From Bombardia bombarda (Eukaryota > Ascomycota > Sordariomycetes > Sordariales > Lasiosphaeriaceae): a DNA stretch of 64,000 bases. The stretch is from positions 2,418,001 to 2,482,000 of the forward strand of contig JAULSR010000004.1 in NCBI GenBank assembly GCA_030512295.1, in the 5' to 3' direction. A program made the translations under genes and the position numbers. Under the pieces are notes generated by a model, which saw nothing but the letters and a program-made list of their open reading frames with translations, made no database searches and was not told the DNA's origin. Below, piece by piece: positions 1-11,399 of this stretch; the first letter of the stretch is position 1, and the number at the start of each line of letters is the position of its first letter.

Positions 1-973
1 AATAAAAAAGCTTAATAAGCGCTATTATTTTTAAAGTTAAATTCGCGTATAATAATAATATATATATAACTATTAATATAAATCCGTTCGAAGCGTTATA
101 TAGCTATTACTTTCGAATAGTAAATTATATACCTTTAATATAGCTAAAAGTATAAAAGGTTTATAAATAATTAAATAAGTTAACTTATTTAAAGGAAAAA
201 ATATACTATTATTAATAAAAGGTTATAAATTTATAAAAAAAATATTATAACGTACGGTATTAATAAATCGAGTTTTAAATAAAAGAAATAATTAAACTTT
301 TTATATAAAACTTTCGCTTTAAAATTAAAAAAAAACTAGCACTAAGATTTATCCTAGTTAAGGTTATCGAAAGGATCGGTACATAAGTATATAAGATCCG
401 GCTACCGGTTAAATACGCTTAATTCTATAACGTTTTCTTTATTTCTTTATTAAAGAAGTAGTTAATAATTAAAGGATAGAAAGTGCTACTACTATTAAAA
501 TTAATTAAAGGAGAAGAAAAGTGGGAAATAAAAGATATTATGAAGTATAAAGATGAAAGAAAGTAAAAAAAGTTCTTAATTAAATAAATAAAATAGCTCG
601 TTAAATATAATACTTAAGAACTTAAAGAATATTTAATTAATATATAAAAGGTGCTTTAAAGATACGAGAAGAAAGTAAAATAAAAGTATAGGAAATGGAA
701 CGATTAAAAGATAAAGGCTAGAAATCGACGAGGACGTCGACCTACGGAAGGGGGGATAATTGTAAAGATATCGGATATCTTTAAGCATATGCTAATCATC
801 CTACCAACTATATATATAAGTAGCAGCCTTCGTTTACTTTCCGTTACGAAAGTTAAGTTAAAGTTTTACGCTAATATTAGTTATTATTTGCCTTTTTAAT
901 TATTTTTATTGCTTGCTTGCTTAGTTATCTTTATTATAATTACTTTAATTAAGCGTATTTATTTTATTTTATA
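1..973 (+). mobile_element. Ty3/Gypsy chromovirus, 3' end (family A, truncated by window edge)
   Basis: This is the last part of a RIP-degraded LTR retrotransposon read on the plus strand. Although stop-ridden, bases about 320-740 conceptually resemble the integrase C-terminal segment followed by a chromodomain (WEI.DI start, a KFL.K core, then a YNT.E segment). This architecture is typical of fungal chromoviruses, which use the chromodomain to target heterochromatin. The coding remnant ends just before a polypurine tract (about 746-758), and the 3' LTR begins at 761. The same sequence occurs inverted at about 1600-2370. The 5' part lies outside the window. Element identity is well supported; no functional protein remains. 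Confidence 0.85.
761..973 (+). repeat. 3' LTR of the plus-strand Gypsy copy (LTR A)
   Basis: The sequence starts TGTAAAGATATCGG right after a polypurine tract and ends with a decayed CTTACA (here TTTATA). It aligns along its length with the better preserved LTR A copy at 11556-11765, with mostly C-to-T and G-to-A differences. The target-site duplication cannot be checked because the 5' end is off the window. Confidence 0.85.
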
Positions 974-1037
974 TTTCTTTTAAAATACTTTAACTTAATT
1001 TTCGTTAGCTATTAATATACTTATTATATTTATATTA

Positions 1038-1290
1038 TATAAAAATATCTTTAAGGATATCCTTAAGCACGTGCTTAAGTATATATTAGAAGCGTTTTTA
1101 AAGATATATTAGTTATCCTATTATTTTTGTATATAAGTAACGGCCCTCGCTTACCTTTAATTGTAAGGGCTAGGTTAAAGTCTTATACTAATATTAATTA
1201 TTACTCGCCTTTTTAATTATTTTCATTGCTTGCTTACTTAGTTATTTTTATTATAATTACTTTAATTAGGCGTACTTGCTTTCTTTTATA
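1038..1290 (+). mobile_element. Solo LTR A, TSD TATTA
   Basis: A full LTR A copy of 253 bp lies in the spacer between the two inverted Gypsy copies. It is flanked by TATTA at 1033-1037 and 1291-1295, which shows it is an independent insertion reduced to a solo LTR. It is heavily AT-shifted and carries a small extra segment near its start relative to the 210-bp copy at 11556. Confidence 0.85.
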
Positions 1291-1361
1291 TATTAAATAT
1301 AATACTTTAAAAAGTTTTTAAATTATATTAGTTTTTAAAATAGAAAAAAGATGTAAGTTTA

Positions 1362-1599
1362 TATAAGAGAAGGCAAGTATGTTTAATTAAAGTAATTATA
1401 ATAAAAATAACTAAGTAGGCGAGCAATGAAAATAGCTAGGAAAGCGAGCAATGAAGATAGTTAGGAAGGCGAGTAATGATTAGTATTAATATAAAACTTT
1501 AACCTAGCTTTCGTAACGGAAGGTGGGCGAGGGCCGCTGCTTATATACATAGTTGGTAAGATAACTAGCATATACTTAAAGATGTCCGATATCTTTATA
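1362..1599 (-). repeat. 3' LTR of the minus-strand Gypsy element
   Basis: The reverse-oriented LTR A starts with TATAAGAGAAGG (decayed TGTAAGAG) on the plus strand and ends beside the polypurine tract. It is 238 bp long, exactly matching the 5' LTR, and carries the same three copies of a short GCGAGCAATGA-containing repeat. Confidence 0.88.
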
Positions 1600-4500
1600 A
1601 TTATCCTCCCCCCCGTAAGTCGACGTCCTCGTCGATTTCTAGCTTTTATTTTTTAGTCGTTCCACTTTTTATGCTTTTATTTTACTTTTTTTTCGTATCT
1701 TTAAAGCATTTTTTATACGTTAGTTAAATATTCCCTAAATTCTTAAGTGTTATACTTAACGGGCTATCTTGCTTATTTAATTAGGAACTTTCTTTGCTTT
1801 CTTTTATTTTTATATTTTATAATATTTTTTATTTCCTACTTTTCTTTTCCTTCGATTAGTTTTAATAATAATAATACTTTTTATTTTTTAATTATTAATT
1901 ATTTTTTTAATAAAAAGATAGGGAAAACGTTATAAAGTCGGGTATATTTAACCGGTAGCCGGATTTTATATACTTACGTACCGATCCTTTTAGTGACTTT
2001 GATCGGAATGAATTTTAGTGCTAGCTTTTTTCCAATTTTAAAGCGGAAGTTTTATATAAAAAGTTTAATTATTTTTTTTATTTTAAACTCGATTTATTAA
2101 TGCTATACGTTATAATATTTTTTTTATAAATTTACAGCTTTTTATTAATAATAATATATTTTTTTTTTAAGTATGTTAGTTTATTTAACTATTTATGAAC
2201 TTTTTATACTTTTAGCTATGCCGAAAGTATATAATTTACTATTCGAAAATAGTAGCCGTATAACGCTTCGAATAGATTTATACCAATAATTATATATACA
2301 TTATTATTATATACGAATTTAACTTTAGGAAATAATAGCGTTTATTAAGCTTTTTTATTAATAAAATACCGTAAATAATACTATAGGTTTTAATATATTC
2401 GTTTTAATTAATTATTAATTTATAGGTAGTAGGCCGTAAAAAGCTTTTATTTAATTTAGCGGGCTTTAAAAAGTTTTATTTAAAATTTATTAATTAATAA
2501 GGAATTTCGGTCGGAAATTATACTTATTAATATACCGAATCGGTATTTTATATATTTATAAAATAATTAAGCTAGTTCGATTATTATAATAATAATAATA
2601 ATTAAAATAAAAAGCGCAACTTTTATAAATCAATTTATTATTACGAAAATAGTATTTATAATACGATCTTTATATTAATAAAATAATAGTTTAATAATAA
2701 AATTTAAACTAATTTTTTTAAAAAGTTAAATAAATAATAATAATAAATTAAATTTATTATACGGCTTATATCAAAGTTATTAGTTATTTAAATATATTTA
2801 ATATTATTTTATATAAACTTATATTTTTATATTTAAGTTTTTTAATAGAATTTTCGCTTTAATAAATTTATTATTTTATAGCTTTTAAAATACCTAGCTT
2901 TAGAATTATTATAATATAAACATATAAACTTTTTATATATTATAAACGCGGTAAAGATTATTAATTTATTTTTATAACGGAAAGCTTTTTTATTATTAAC
3001 GTTATTATTTTTTAATTTACTTTAAACTTTAATATTCGTATATTTTTAACTTTTAAATACTTTTTTAATATAGCTTTTATATTTAAAATCTTTTTTTAAA
3101 AAGTAATAATCGATTTATAAAACCTATATTTAAAATCTTATTCTTTAATTATTTTATTAACGTAAACCTTTACCGTAATTATATAAAGGATTAATAGGTC
3201 GGTACTTTAAATTTTTTATTATAATTACCTTTCGACCTTTTGTTTTAACCGCCCCGGTAAAATCGTTTATTTTAATAAATCCGTACTAACTCTTTTAATA
3301 TAATATCTTAGCCTTTTTATTAGGGTATATTTATTTCGTTAATAGCTTTTTTTTTAAAGCTTTATTTTATTAAATATAATATATTTAATAATTCCGAAAG
3401 TAAAATATATTATAGCCGAAACCCTAATTATATTTTTAATTTAAAAACATTAAAAAGCTTATTTAATTTATTTAATTGTTTAATAATATTTTTAAAAATA
3501 TAACTTTTTTTATATTCTTATTTTAATTTAAATTATAATTATTTTTATAATTATTAATAATTTTATTATTAATTATAGTTTTTTAATTAAATAAATAATA
3601 TATTATTATAAATAATTTTTTTATTATATAATTAAATCTTTTAAAAAAAAAGTCGGTAAAATTAATAGCTTTAAGCCGGTATTTAATATTAAAATTAAAA
3701 AAAAATAAACGATATATTTATTTAATTAAACGGCTTTTAAAATCTCGAGCCGGGGCTACGATTATTTTTTTAAATACTTTGTAATCGGTTAAAACTAAAA
3801 ACTTTTAATCGGTACCGTTTAAATAATAGCTTTAATATTTAAAGGATTTAATAATAACGATAAGCTTTTTTTAATTAATAATTTACCGAAGTTTAATATC
3901 GGTAAATTTCTTCGATTAATAAGCTATTAAACGTTATTATAAATTAATTAATTATAAAAAAATCCTTAAAATCGTTTAGTTATTAATATCCGTTTTAATT
4001 TAAATTTAATGGTTTAATTTTTAGTAAATTAAGAAATCGGTTTAGTTAAAAACCGATTTAAATTATTTAAAAATAGTATTAACTTTTAATAATTACCAGA
4101 AAAAGTTCGTTTTTTTTTTTAATAAAATAATAATAAAAGCGGTAATTTTAAAATATTTATAAATAAACCGGCGGTAAAAATTAACGAATTCGAAAAAATT
4201 TATATTTTTTAATTAATTAAAATATAAATTATTTTTAAATAATTTTAATTTATTTTAAATTTATCGAAATATTTTAATAATTAATAATAAAATTTAAAAA
4301 CTCGATTTAATTTTAATAAAAAAAATATTTCGATTATTTAATAAAAAGTTAAGTTTATTTAAAACGGTTGAAAATTTTTAAAATATAATAAATATACTTT
4401 TTATAAATAATAAAATAAATAAAAATATCATCGAAATAAACGATATAAAATATATTTATTAAACTAACTAAAGCTTTATTAATATAAATTTAAAAAATAA

Positions 4501-6274
4501 TTAATATATTAATTAGTTCGAACGGTATAATAATATATTCGAATTATTTATAGCGGGTTTTAAAAATAATTTTTATTAATTAATTTTATAAACTTTAATT
4601 TAATAATAAATATCTTTTAAATTAAATTTAATAAAAAACTAAATATTAATAAAACGGTTTATAAAGTTATTAATTAATAATAATAAATATTAGTTTTTAA
4701 TAATAATTTTATTTAACTTTTTATAATTTACGTATAAACGTATAATTTTATTTTTTTTAAAAATAAAAATAATAAAAATATCGGTAAAGCTATTATTTTT
4801 TATAATCCGGCTATTAATAAAGTTTTTTCGAATATAAAAGGTTAATTTATTAAATTAAATTTAATTAAATAAATAAATATAGTTTTATAATAATATAAAT
4901 CCTTTTATTAAATCGATATAATATTCGGCTTTTTTAAAAGTATTAAATTTTCGAATTATTTATTTCGAAAAGATGGCCGTATAGTAAGCGAATTTTAAAA
5001 ATAAAAATATTAAGCTTAGTTTTAACTTTAAGCTATCGAATATATCGATATAATTTTTTTTAAGTCCGATAATAATATTAGAAATTATAATAATAAAAGC
5101 AGGGGCGTTATCGAAAACGTTTTAAGCGATTTTTTTCGGCGAAATCTTCGAATAATAACTTTATTCGAAAGTATTAAAAATAATATAAAAAGTTATATTT
5201 TTAAATCTTATATTTAAATTTTTTTATAATATTAATAAAGACCTTTTTAGCCGTTTAATTTTATAAAAAAACTAAAAAATAAAACGGGCATTTTTATATA
5301 AATCTATAAGTTAAAAAATAAGGTAAAAAATATTATAGTTTTTTATCCGATTACCGTTAAAATTAATAAATTATAATAAATTAAAACCTTTAGCTTTTAA
5401 AAAAATAAAAATATAATATATTTAATAAAACTAATAATTTATATAATTAATTTATACTTTTATATTAACGTCGATAATTATTATTAACGAGGTAGTTTTT
5501 TAATTGCAGCGTTAAAAATAAATATTACTTTAAATAATAAAAATAAAGCTTAGCTTCACCTTTTTATAAATAATTTAAATAAATTAATTAAAGTTATTAT
5601 TTACCGTCTTTCATTTCCCGAATTATCCTTCGAATTAAAAGGGCCGGGATATAAACTACCGGAATCATCATTATCTTCGATCCTAATGTTTTAAATCCGA
5701 ATATCCGAACCTAACGTAATTATAATACGCAAGGTAATATATTAATATTATACATGCTTTAATTTATTATAATTATAGTATATAATAAGCTTTTTCGTAT
5801 AGGATAGTATTTAGGTAGCTAGTAATACGTAAGGAAAGGGTCCGTATAAAAGGAAGGAGTTTTTTATAAGTAAGCTTCGAAGTTCGTTACGCTAAATTCG
5901 AGCTTTATCGTAACGAAATCCTAAATAAACTCCCTTTATAATACGTAATAATTTCCGGGACTCGCTAAAGCTAATAAAAAAGCCTAGCCTTTTATAATAA
6001 ATATTTCGGTTATTATTATTCCGTAAATAAAATTTAACGAATTAAATACATTCGTACTATTTAATATAATCCTTAATTAAAATAACGTTAAAAACGGCTT
6101 TAATATACCGATTATAATAAAAACGGTCGAATTTAATCTAATAATCCCGATTTATAAAGGTACTATCGATCTCTATTCTAAAGAGGCGTCGAACTAATGC
6201 AGCCCATTTTCGATAAAATTCTTAAAAAAATCTACCGTATTAATTGCATACTAGCCAATCCTTATAGGCTTAAA

Positions 6275-6509
6275 TGTAAGAGAAGGCAGGTACGCCTGAT
6301 CAAGGTGGTCACAAAGAAGACAACTGGGCAGGCGAGCAATGAAGATAGCTAGGAAGGCGAGCAATGACTGGTATTGGCGTAAAACTTCAACCTAGCCCTC
6401 GCAACGGAAGGTGGGCGAAGGCCGCTACTTATATACACAGTTGGTAAAATAACTGGCATGTGCTTGGGGATGCTTTGGCATGTGCTTGGGGATGTCCGAT
6501 GTCCTTACA
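6275..6509 (-). mobile_element. Solo LTR A nested in the Gypsy element, TSD TTAAA
   Basis: This 235-bp LTR A copy is flanked by TTAAA at 6270-6274 and 6510-6514. It is clearly richer in GC than its host element. It carries two copies of the GCGAGCAATGA repeat and a duplicated CATGTGCTTGGGGATG segment near its right end. It inserted after the host element arrived. Confidence 0.92.
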
Positions 6510-7144
6510 TTAAACTTCGTTAGATTTATTACCGAAATAGTTCGAACTAACGTAGTTTTTAAATTCCCGCTATATAATTTATTCGAAGTCTCTATTATAA
6601 AGCTGCTTCTAATAAGCTTACTATTATTATTATATTTCAGGTTTTATTTAAATACTAACCTATTAAACTTAAAGCTATTAAAATTAATCTTAATAAGTAG
6701 CATTCCTTTATTTTATAGCTTAAATTTAATCTTCCTTATTTTAAAAAAAGGCGTCAACCTTTAACTTATTAATTACGTAAGTAAAAGGGCGGTCGTCTTT
6801 CGGCCGAAACGGCCCTCCTTAATTATTAAAATTAGCCAAAATAGCGCTAAGGTTATCGAAATTAATAAAAACGCTAGTTATAACTTATATTATTATAATT
6901 TAAAACTGCTGGATATCTATAGTAGAGGGGGTAGCTAGGAGTTCCAGCGTTAGTTAGGCTTTTATAATTAAGGACTTTCCTTTTTTTTAATAATTAGGAA
7001 TCTAACTATCGATATTCTTAAACTCTTCGAAAGCGGTCCTCCGTAATAAGCTAGCTTAAAGAGTGGCTTTTCCTTTCCCGCGGTTATTACTTACCATAGT
7101 AACCGGCTCGATCGTTACCGTATAGTATATAAAGGTTAAAGAAT

Positions 7145-7382
7145 TGTAAAAGAAGGCAGGTACGCCTAATCAAGGTGGTCACAATGAAAACAACTAGGCA
7201 GGCGAGCAATGAAGATAGCTAAGAAGGCGAGCAATGAAAATAGTTAGGAAAGCAAGCAATAACTGGTATTAACGTAAGACTTCAACCTAGCCCTCGCAAC
7301 GGAAGGTGGGCGAGGGCCGCTGCTTATATATATAGTTAATAGGATAACTAGCATGTGCTTAGGGATGTCCGATGTCCTTACA
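7145..7382 (-). repeat. 5' LTR of the minus-strand Gypsy element
   Basis: This reverse-oriented LTR A of 238 bp has TG..CA ends and three copies of the internal GCGAGCAATGA repeat. It is followed on the right by GTTTA, matching the 5 bases left of 1362. No canonical tRNA primer site is obvious just inside it (minus strand, below 7145), so self-priming, known for some chromoviruses, is possible. Confidence 0.88.
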
Positions 7383-7387
7383 GTTTA

Positions 7388-9429
7388 TTCGGAAATTATT
7401 TAAAAAGGTCGGTTATCGTTATTATATATATTATTATTTAATTATTAAAAAAGTTAATTATCTTTTTGCCGTTAATTAGGCCGTATATTATTAAAAAGCT
7501 TTTAAACTTCGGTTTAAGTATTATTTTTACGGTTAGCTAGGTTTCGAAATTAGCCTTAGTTTCAGCTTCGCCTTCGCCGGTATTAATACCTTTAAAATAT
7601 ATATTAAAAATTAAGCGAAATTAGTCTTTTCTTTACTTATTTTTTATATATACTTTTGCTATTAATTATATTTTAATCGGCGTTTAAAGATCGGATACTT
7701 TATAAATTAATAGCTTTATTTTTTATATATAAAGCATTTTTTACTACTTTTAATTAGTTTATATAGTCCGCTACCTTAGGGGTTCGTTCGGTAACTTTTT
7801 TTAATAATAAACTATCTGCTTTTATATCGTCGATTAATTTAATATTAATTAACGTTTTTTAATCTTTAATCGATAAAATATTATTATTAATAAATAATTT
7901 TTTTAAAATATATATAAATATTTATAATATTCTTTAGCTTAAAAGTAACGCTTTTAAAACTAAAAATTAGCTTTATCGTCATTAGTTTACATACGTTTAT
8001 TCCTTAATATACATTAAATAATTATTCCGTAAAGCTTTAGTTTCTTTTATAATTATTTAATATTAATAATCCTTTATAAATCTTTTATAGCTTATTTATA
8101 AAAATTTTAAAATATTATAATAAATCTTTATTAAGGTTCGTTTAAATAATTTTAAAGAAGGTTGTTGATCGCTATTCCTAGATATATATTTAACGGTTTT
8201 TAACGATATAAAAAAATTCTTTAATATAATTAATTATTTTATTAAAATTAAAGTTTTCCTTTATTAAATAGTTAAAATAAAACTATTTAGCTTTATCTTT
8301 TAATATAATTAAATATATTTTATAATATAAATAAAGTAAAATATTAGCTTTCTTATAAAAATCTTTAAAAATCTAAACCTTAAAGTTTAAAATATCGTAA
8401 AATCCACCTCCGAACTTCTCGTTATTATTATTATATATTTTAATAAGGTCTATTAATATTCGTAGTATTATATTAGTTAAGTATTCGGATATATCGAAAG
8501 GTTTGTTTTCGATAATAATCGTACTTAATTAAGTCTTAACGGTATTATTCGAAATAAAAGCAATAGAATTATTTTTTTTTAATAAAATAAAAATAATAGT
8601 ATTACTTTTAATAATACTTTTAAGCTTAGAGAAGTGCGGGTTATAATATAACTAGAATTTATTTTTTTTATATTTATAATACCGTTCAGCTTCTTTATCG
8701 GGCTATTTAAATACCTTTTCTTTTTAAACTATCGTAATGAATTATTATAATATCATTCCTTTTTTATTAAAATAAATGCCGTAATTATTAAAGAAGTGTT
8801 TAAAGCTAGTACGAAGAGTTTTATCGAAGGTTTTAAAATAGTCTTTTATCTAATCGATAAAGTTAAATTAAAAAGCTTTAAATAAGACGTCGTCTCGCAG
8901 TTCTTTATTATCATAAATCTCGAAACAATCAATTAAATAAATGTTAAGTCTTTTTACTATAGCTTAATCTTCGTCTATCGGGTCGAAATCTTTACCTTTC
9001 TAAGTTAGGTCGGTAATATTAATAATACAATTATTTGTATATAAAGTTACTATCGTAATTATCTTTATTAAAAGATATAAATAATTAAATAAAGTTAAAG
9101 CCTTTCTTTTTAACTATTAAGTCTTTTACAAGGTTAATACGGAAGGTTATAATCGCCTCCGTCGTACGTAATGAACATAAATAACTAAATAAAACGCAAA
9201 GCCTTTCTTTCGGCTATTTTTAAAGTCTTCGTTTCGGTTTTTCTATACGTTAAAGAGTCTTTTTCGCGCTCATAATCTTACGTCGATTAAGCTTTTTATA
9301 TATTTAATACCTTCTCGAATATAGTCCTTCGTGCCGCTTCCTATCTAATAATCGTAGGAATTACAATTATTACCGCTATCGGAATCCTTAATATTTTACG
9401 GTTAGCCTAGTCGGTCAACCACTAATTAA
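7388..9429 (-). mobile_element. Internal region of a second LTR retroelement (family B), probable gag
   Basis: This AT-rich internal sequence sits directly downstream, on the minus strand, of LTR B (9430-9681). A primer-site-like TGGTTGACC occurs a few bases inside the LTR. Conceptual minus-strand reading between about 8900 and 8400 gives a long, stop-interrupted hydrophilic protein that I cannot assign to a family; its position next to the 5' LTR suggests gag. The element continues to the left but is cut at 7387 by the Gypsy insertion. The 8496-9429 part is repeated at 9682-11399. RIP has destroyed coding capacity. Confidence 0.6.
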
Positions 9430-9681
9430 TGTTAAAATAACAAGGTTATTCGTACTAATCATTATAATAACTATAAAGAACGGGTTGGTTAAGGGTTATT
9501 ATTGTTATATTAATCTGCTTATTTATATAAAAGGATTACGAACTACGGGGATAGGAAGTAAGTAGTGTTTAAAAGGGTTCCTAGGACACGTAACCAATCC
9601 CCACTGTTTTATATCCTATCGACCAATCACAGCCGTCACAACCTAACGGCTATATATTTCTAATTGATCGTAAATCCGACA
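9430..9681 (-). repeat. LTR B, shared by two tandem family-B elements
   Basis: This 252-bp LTR reads TGTTA...CCGACA on the plus strand. It matches the solo copy 10803-11063, which proves its ends. Sequence to its left (8496-9429) and to its right (9682 onward, after removing insertions) is the same internal sequence in direct orientation. The LTR therefore serves as 5' LTR of the left element and 3' LTR of the right one. No duplication flanks it, as expected for a recombination product. Confidence 0.8.
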
Positions 9682-10173
9682 CGAAAGGTTTATTTTTAAT
9701 AATAATCGTATTTAATTAAGTTTTAACGGTATTATTCGGGGTAAAAACGATAGTATTATTTTTTTTTAATAAAGTAAAAATAACGGTATTTTTTTTTTTA
9801 ACGAGATAAAAGCTTTTACGATAATACTTTTCTTTAATAAAGTAAAAACGCTTATAATAATACTTTTAAGCTTAGAAAAGTATAAGTTATAATATAATTA
9901 AAACTTATCTCTTTTATATTTATAATATTATTTAACTTTTTTATCGGGTTATTTAAAAGCTTTTTTATTTTAAATTATCGTAACGAATTATTATAATATT
10001 ATTCTTTTTTTATTAAAGTAAATGCCATAGTTATTAAAGAAGTGTTTAAAGCTAATATAAAGAGTTTTATCAAAAGTTTTAAAGTAGTTTTTTATTTAAT
10101 CGATAAAATCGGATTAAAAGGCTTTAAATAAAACATCGTTTCATAGTTTTTCATTATTATAAATCTCGAAATA

Positions 10174-10391
10174 TATCACGGGCTTAGCCCGCTCCTAAGC
10201 GTAAAATAGCTCGTTAGGTACTAGCGCCTTGGCGCCAAGGCACTAGCACGTAACAACCCCTTAGTTAGCATCTTAGTTAGCACCTTAGTTAGCCTTCCTA
10301 AGGATAAAACCCTGGCTTGGGCACACGGATAGTTAGTTCCGGCGTACAACTATAATTATTATAAAGTATACCTAAGGTTTAGCCCGTTATA
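10174..10391. mobile_element. MITE-like element, 218 bp, TSD AAATA
   Basis: The ends form imperfect terminal inverted repeats (left TATCACGGGCTTAGCC, right reverse complement TATAACGGGCTAAACC). AAATA flanks it at 10169-10173 and 10392-10396. Comparison with the uninterrupted copy near 8930 shows exactly this segment as the insertion. Inside is a near-perfect 26-bp palindrome (10221-10246) centred on TTGGCGCCAA and a run of CTTAGTTAGCA-type repeats (about 10259-10294). It has no coding capacity. The family is not recognised. Confidence 0.75.
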
Positions 10392-10422
10392 AAATAATTA
10401 ATTAAAAAAGTATTAAATCTTT

Positions 10423-10652
10423 TATAAAAATATCCCTAAGGATATCCCTAAATACGTGCTTAAGTACATGCTAGTTATCCTACCCTCTTTATATATAAGC
10501 AGCGGCCCTCGCCCACCTTCAGTTGCGAGGGCCAGGTTAAAGTCTTACGCCAATACCAGTCATTGCTCGCCTTCCTAATTATCTTCATTGCTCGCCTGCC
10601 CAGTTATCTTTATTATAACTACTTTGATTAGGCGTACCTACCTTATTTTACA
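10423..10652 (+). mobile_element. Solo LTR A, TSD TCTTT
   Basis: This 230-bp LTR A is flanked by TCTTT at 10418-10422 and 10653-10657. The empty site is visible in the related sequence at about 8949-8953. It has moderate GC and two copies of the internal ATTGCTCGCC repeat. Confidence 0.9.
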
Positions 10653-10802
10653 TCTTTTTATTATAGCTTAGTTTTTATTTATCGGGTTAAAATTTTTACT
10701 TTTTTAAATTAAATTAATAATATTAATAATATAATTATTTATATATAAGGTCGCTATCGTAATTATTTTTATTAAAAAATATAAGTAATTAAATAAAGTT
10801 AA

Positions 10803-11063
10803 TGTCGGATTTACAATCAATTAGAGGTATATAGCTGTCAGGCTGTGACGGCTGTGATTGGTCGACAGGATGAAAGGTGTGTAAAACAGTGGGGATTGGT
10901 CACGTGTCCCAGGAACCCCTCCAAACACCACCCACTTCCTGTCCCCGTAGTTCGTGATCCTTTTACATAGACAAGCAGATCAATACAACAACAATAACCC
11001 CCAACCAACCCGTTCTCTACTGTTACTATAGTAACTAGTACGAATGACCTTGTCATTCTAACA
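10803..11063 (+). mobile_element. Solo LTR B, TSD GTTAA
   Basis: This 261-bp copy starts TGTCGGATTTAC, ends TTCTAACA, and is flanked by GTTAA at 10798-10802 and 11064-11068. It is the least decayed LTR B copy here and defines the family ends. A short hairpin of GAATGAC and GTCATTC type lies at its right end. The empty site is visible near 9086. Confidence 0.92.
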
Positions 11064-11399
11064 GTTAAAGCCTTTCTTTTTAATTATTAAGTTTTTTACG
11101 AGGTTAGTGCGGAGGGTTATAATCGCCTCCGTCGTACGTAATAGACGCAGATAGCTAAATAAAGCGCAGGGCTTTTCTTTCGGCTATCCTTAAAGTTTTC
11201 GTCTCGGTTTTCCCGTACGTTAAAAAATCTTTCTTGCACTCGTAATCTTATATCGATTAAGCTTTTTATATATTTAATGCTTTTTTAAATATAGTTTTTC
11301 GTGCCGCTTCTTATTTAATAATCGTAGGAACCACGATCACTACCGTTATCGAAATCCTTACTATTTTACGGTTAGCCTAATCGGTTAACTACTAATTAG

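Larger units (their letters stand above)
1362..7382 (-). mobile_element. Complete Ty3/Gypsy chromovirus (family A), TSD GTTTA
   Basis: A full-length but dead element is read on the minus strand. Its two LTRs are both 238 bp (1362-1599 and 7145-7382), and GTTTA flanks it at 1357-1361 and 7383-7387. Inside, going 5' to 3' on the minus strand, come a probable gag region (about 7100-6000), a reverse transcriptase active-site motif of the form Y-F-D-D-I (codons around 4423-4441), an integrase region, and a chromodomain remnant (about 1680-1840). A polypurine tract lies next to the 3' LTR (1600-1618). Stops in every frame and the extreme AT bias point to RIP. A solo LTR (6275-6509) is nested inside. 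Without that insertion the element would be about 5.8 kb, normal for fungal chromoviruses. Confidence 0.9.
9682..11399 (-). mobile_element. Internally deleted family-B element carrying three insertions
   Basis: After removing a MITE-like element (10174-10391), a solo LTR A (10423-10652) and a solo LTR B (10803-11063), with their duplications, about 1 kb remains that is collinear with 8496-9429. On the minus strand the homology stops inside the gag-like reading frame and joins straight to LTR B at 9681. The copy is thus a short LTR-gag fragment-LTR derivative, like non-autonomous deleted elements. It is RIP-degraded. Confidence 0.7.

Noticed and set aside
6480..6764. Plus-strand open frame of 94 codons
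   Set aside because: It starts inside a solo LTR and runs into RIP-degraded retroelement sequence; AT-driven Leu/Ile composition.
10838..11056. Minus-strand frame of 72 codons
   Set aside because: It lies wholly inside the solo LTR B.
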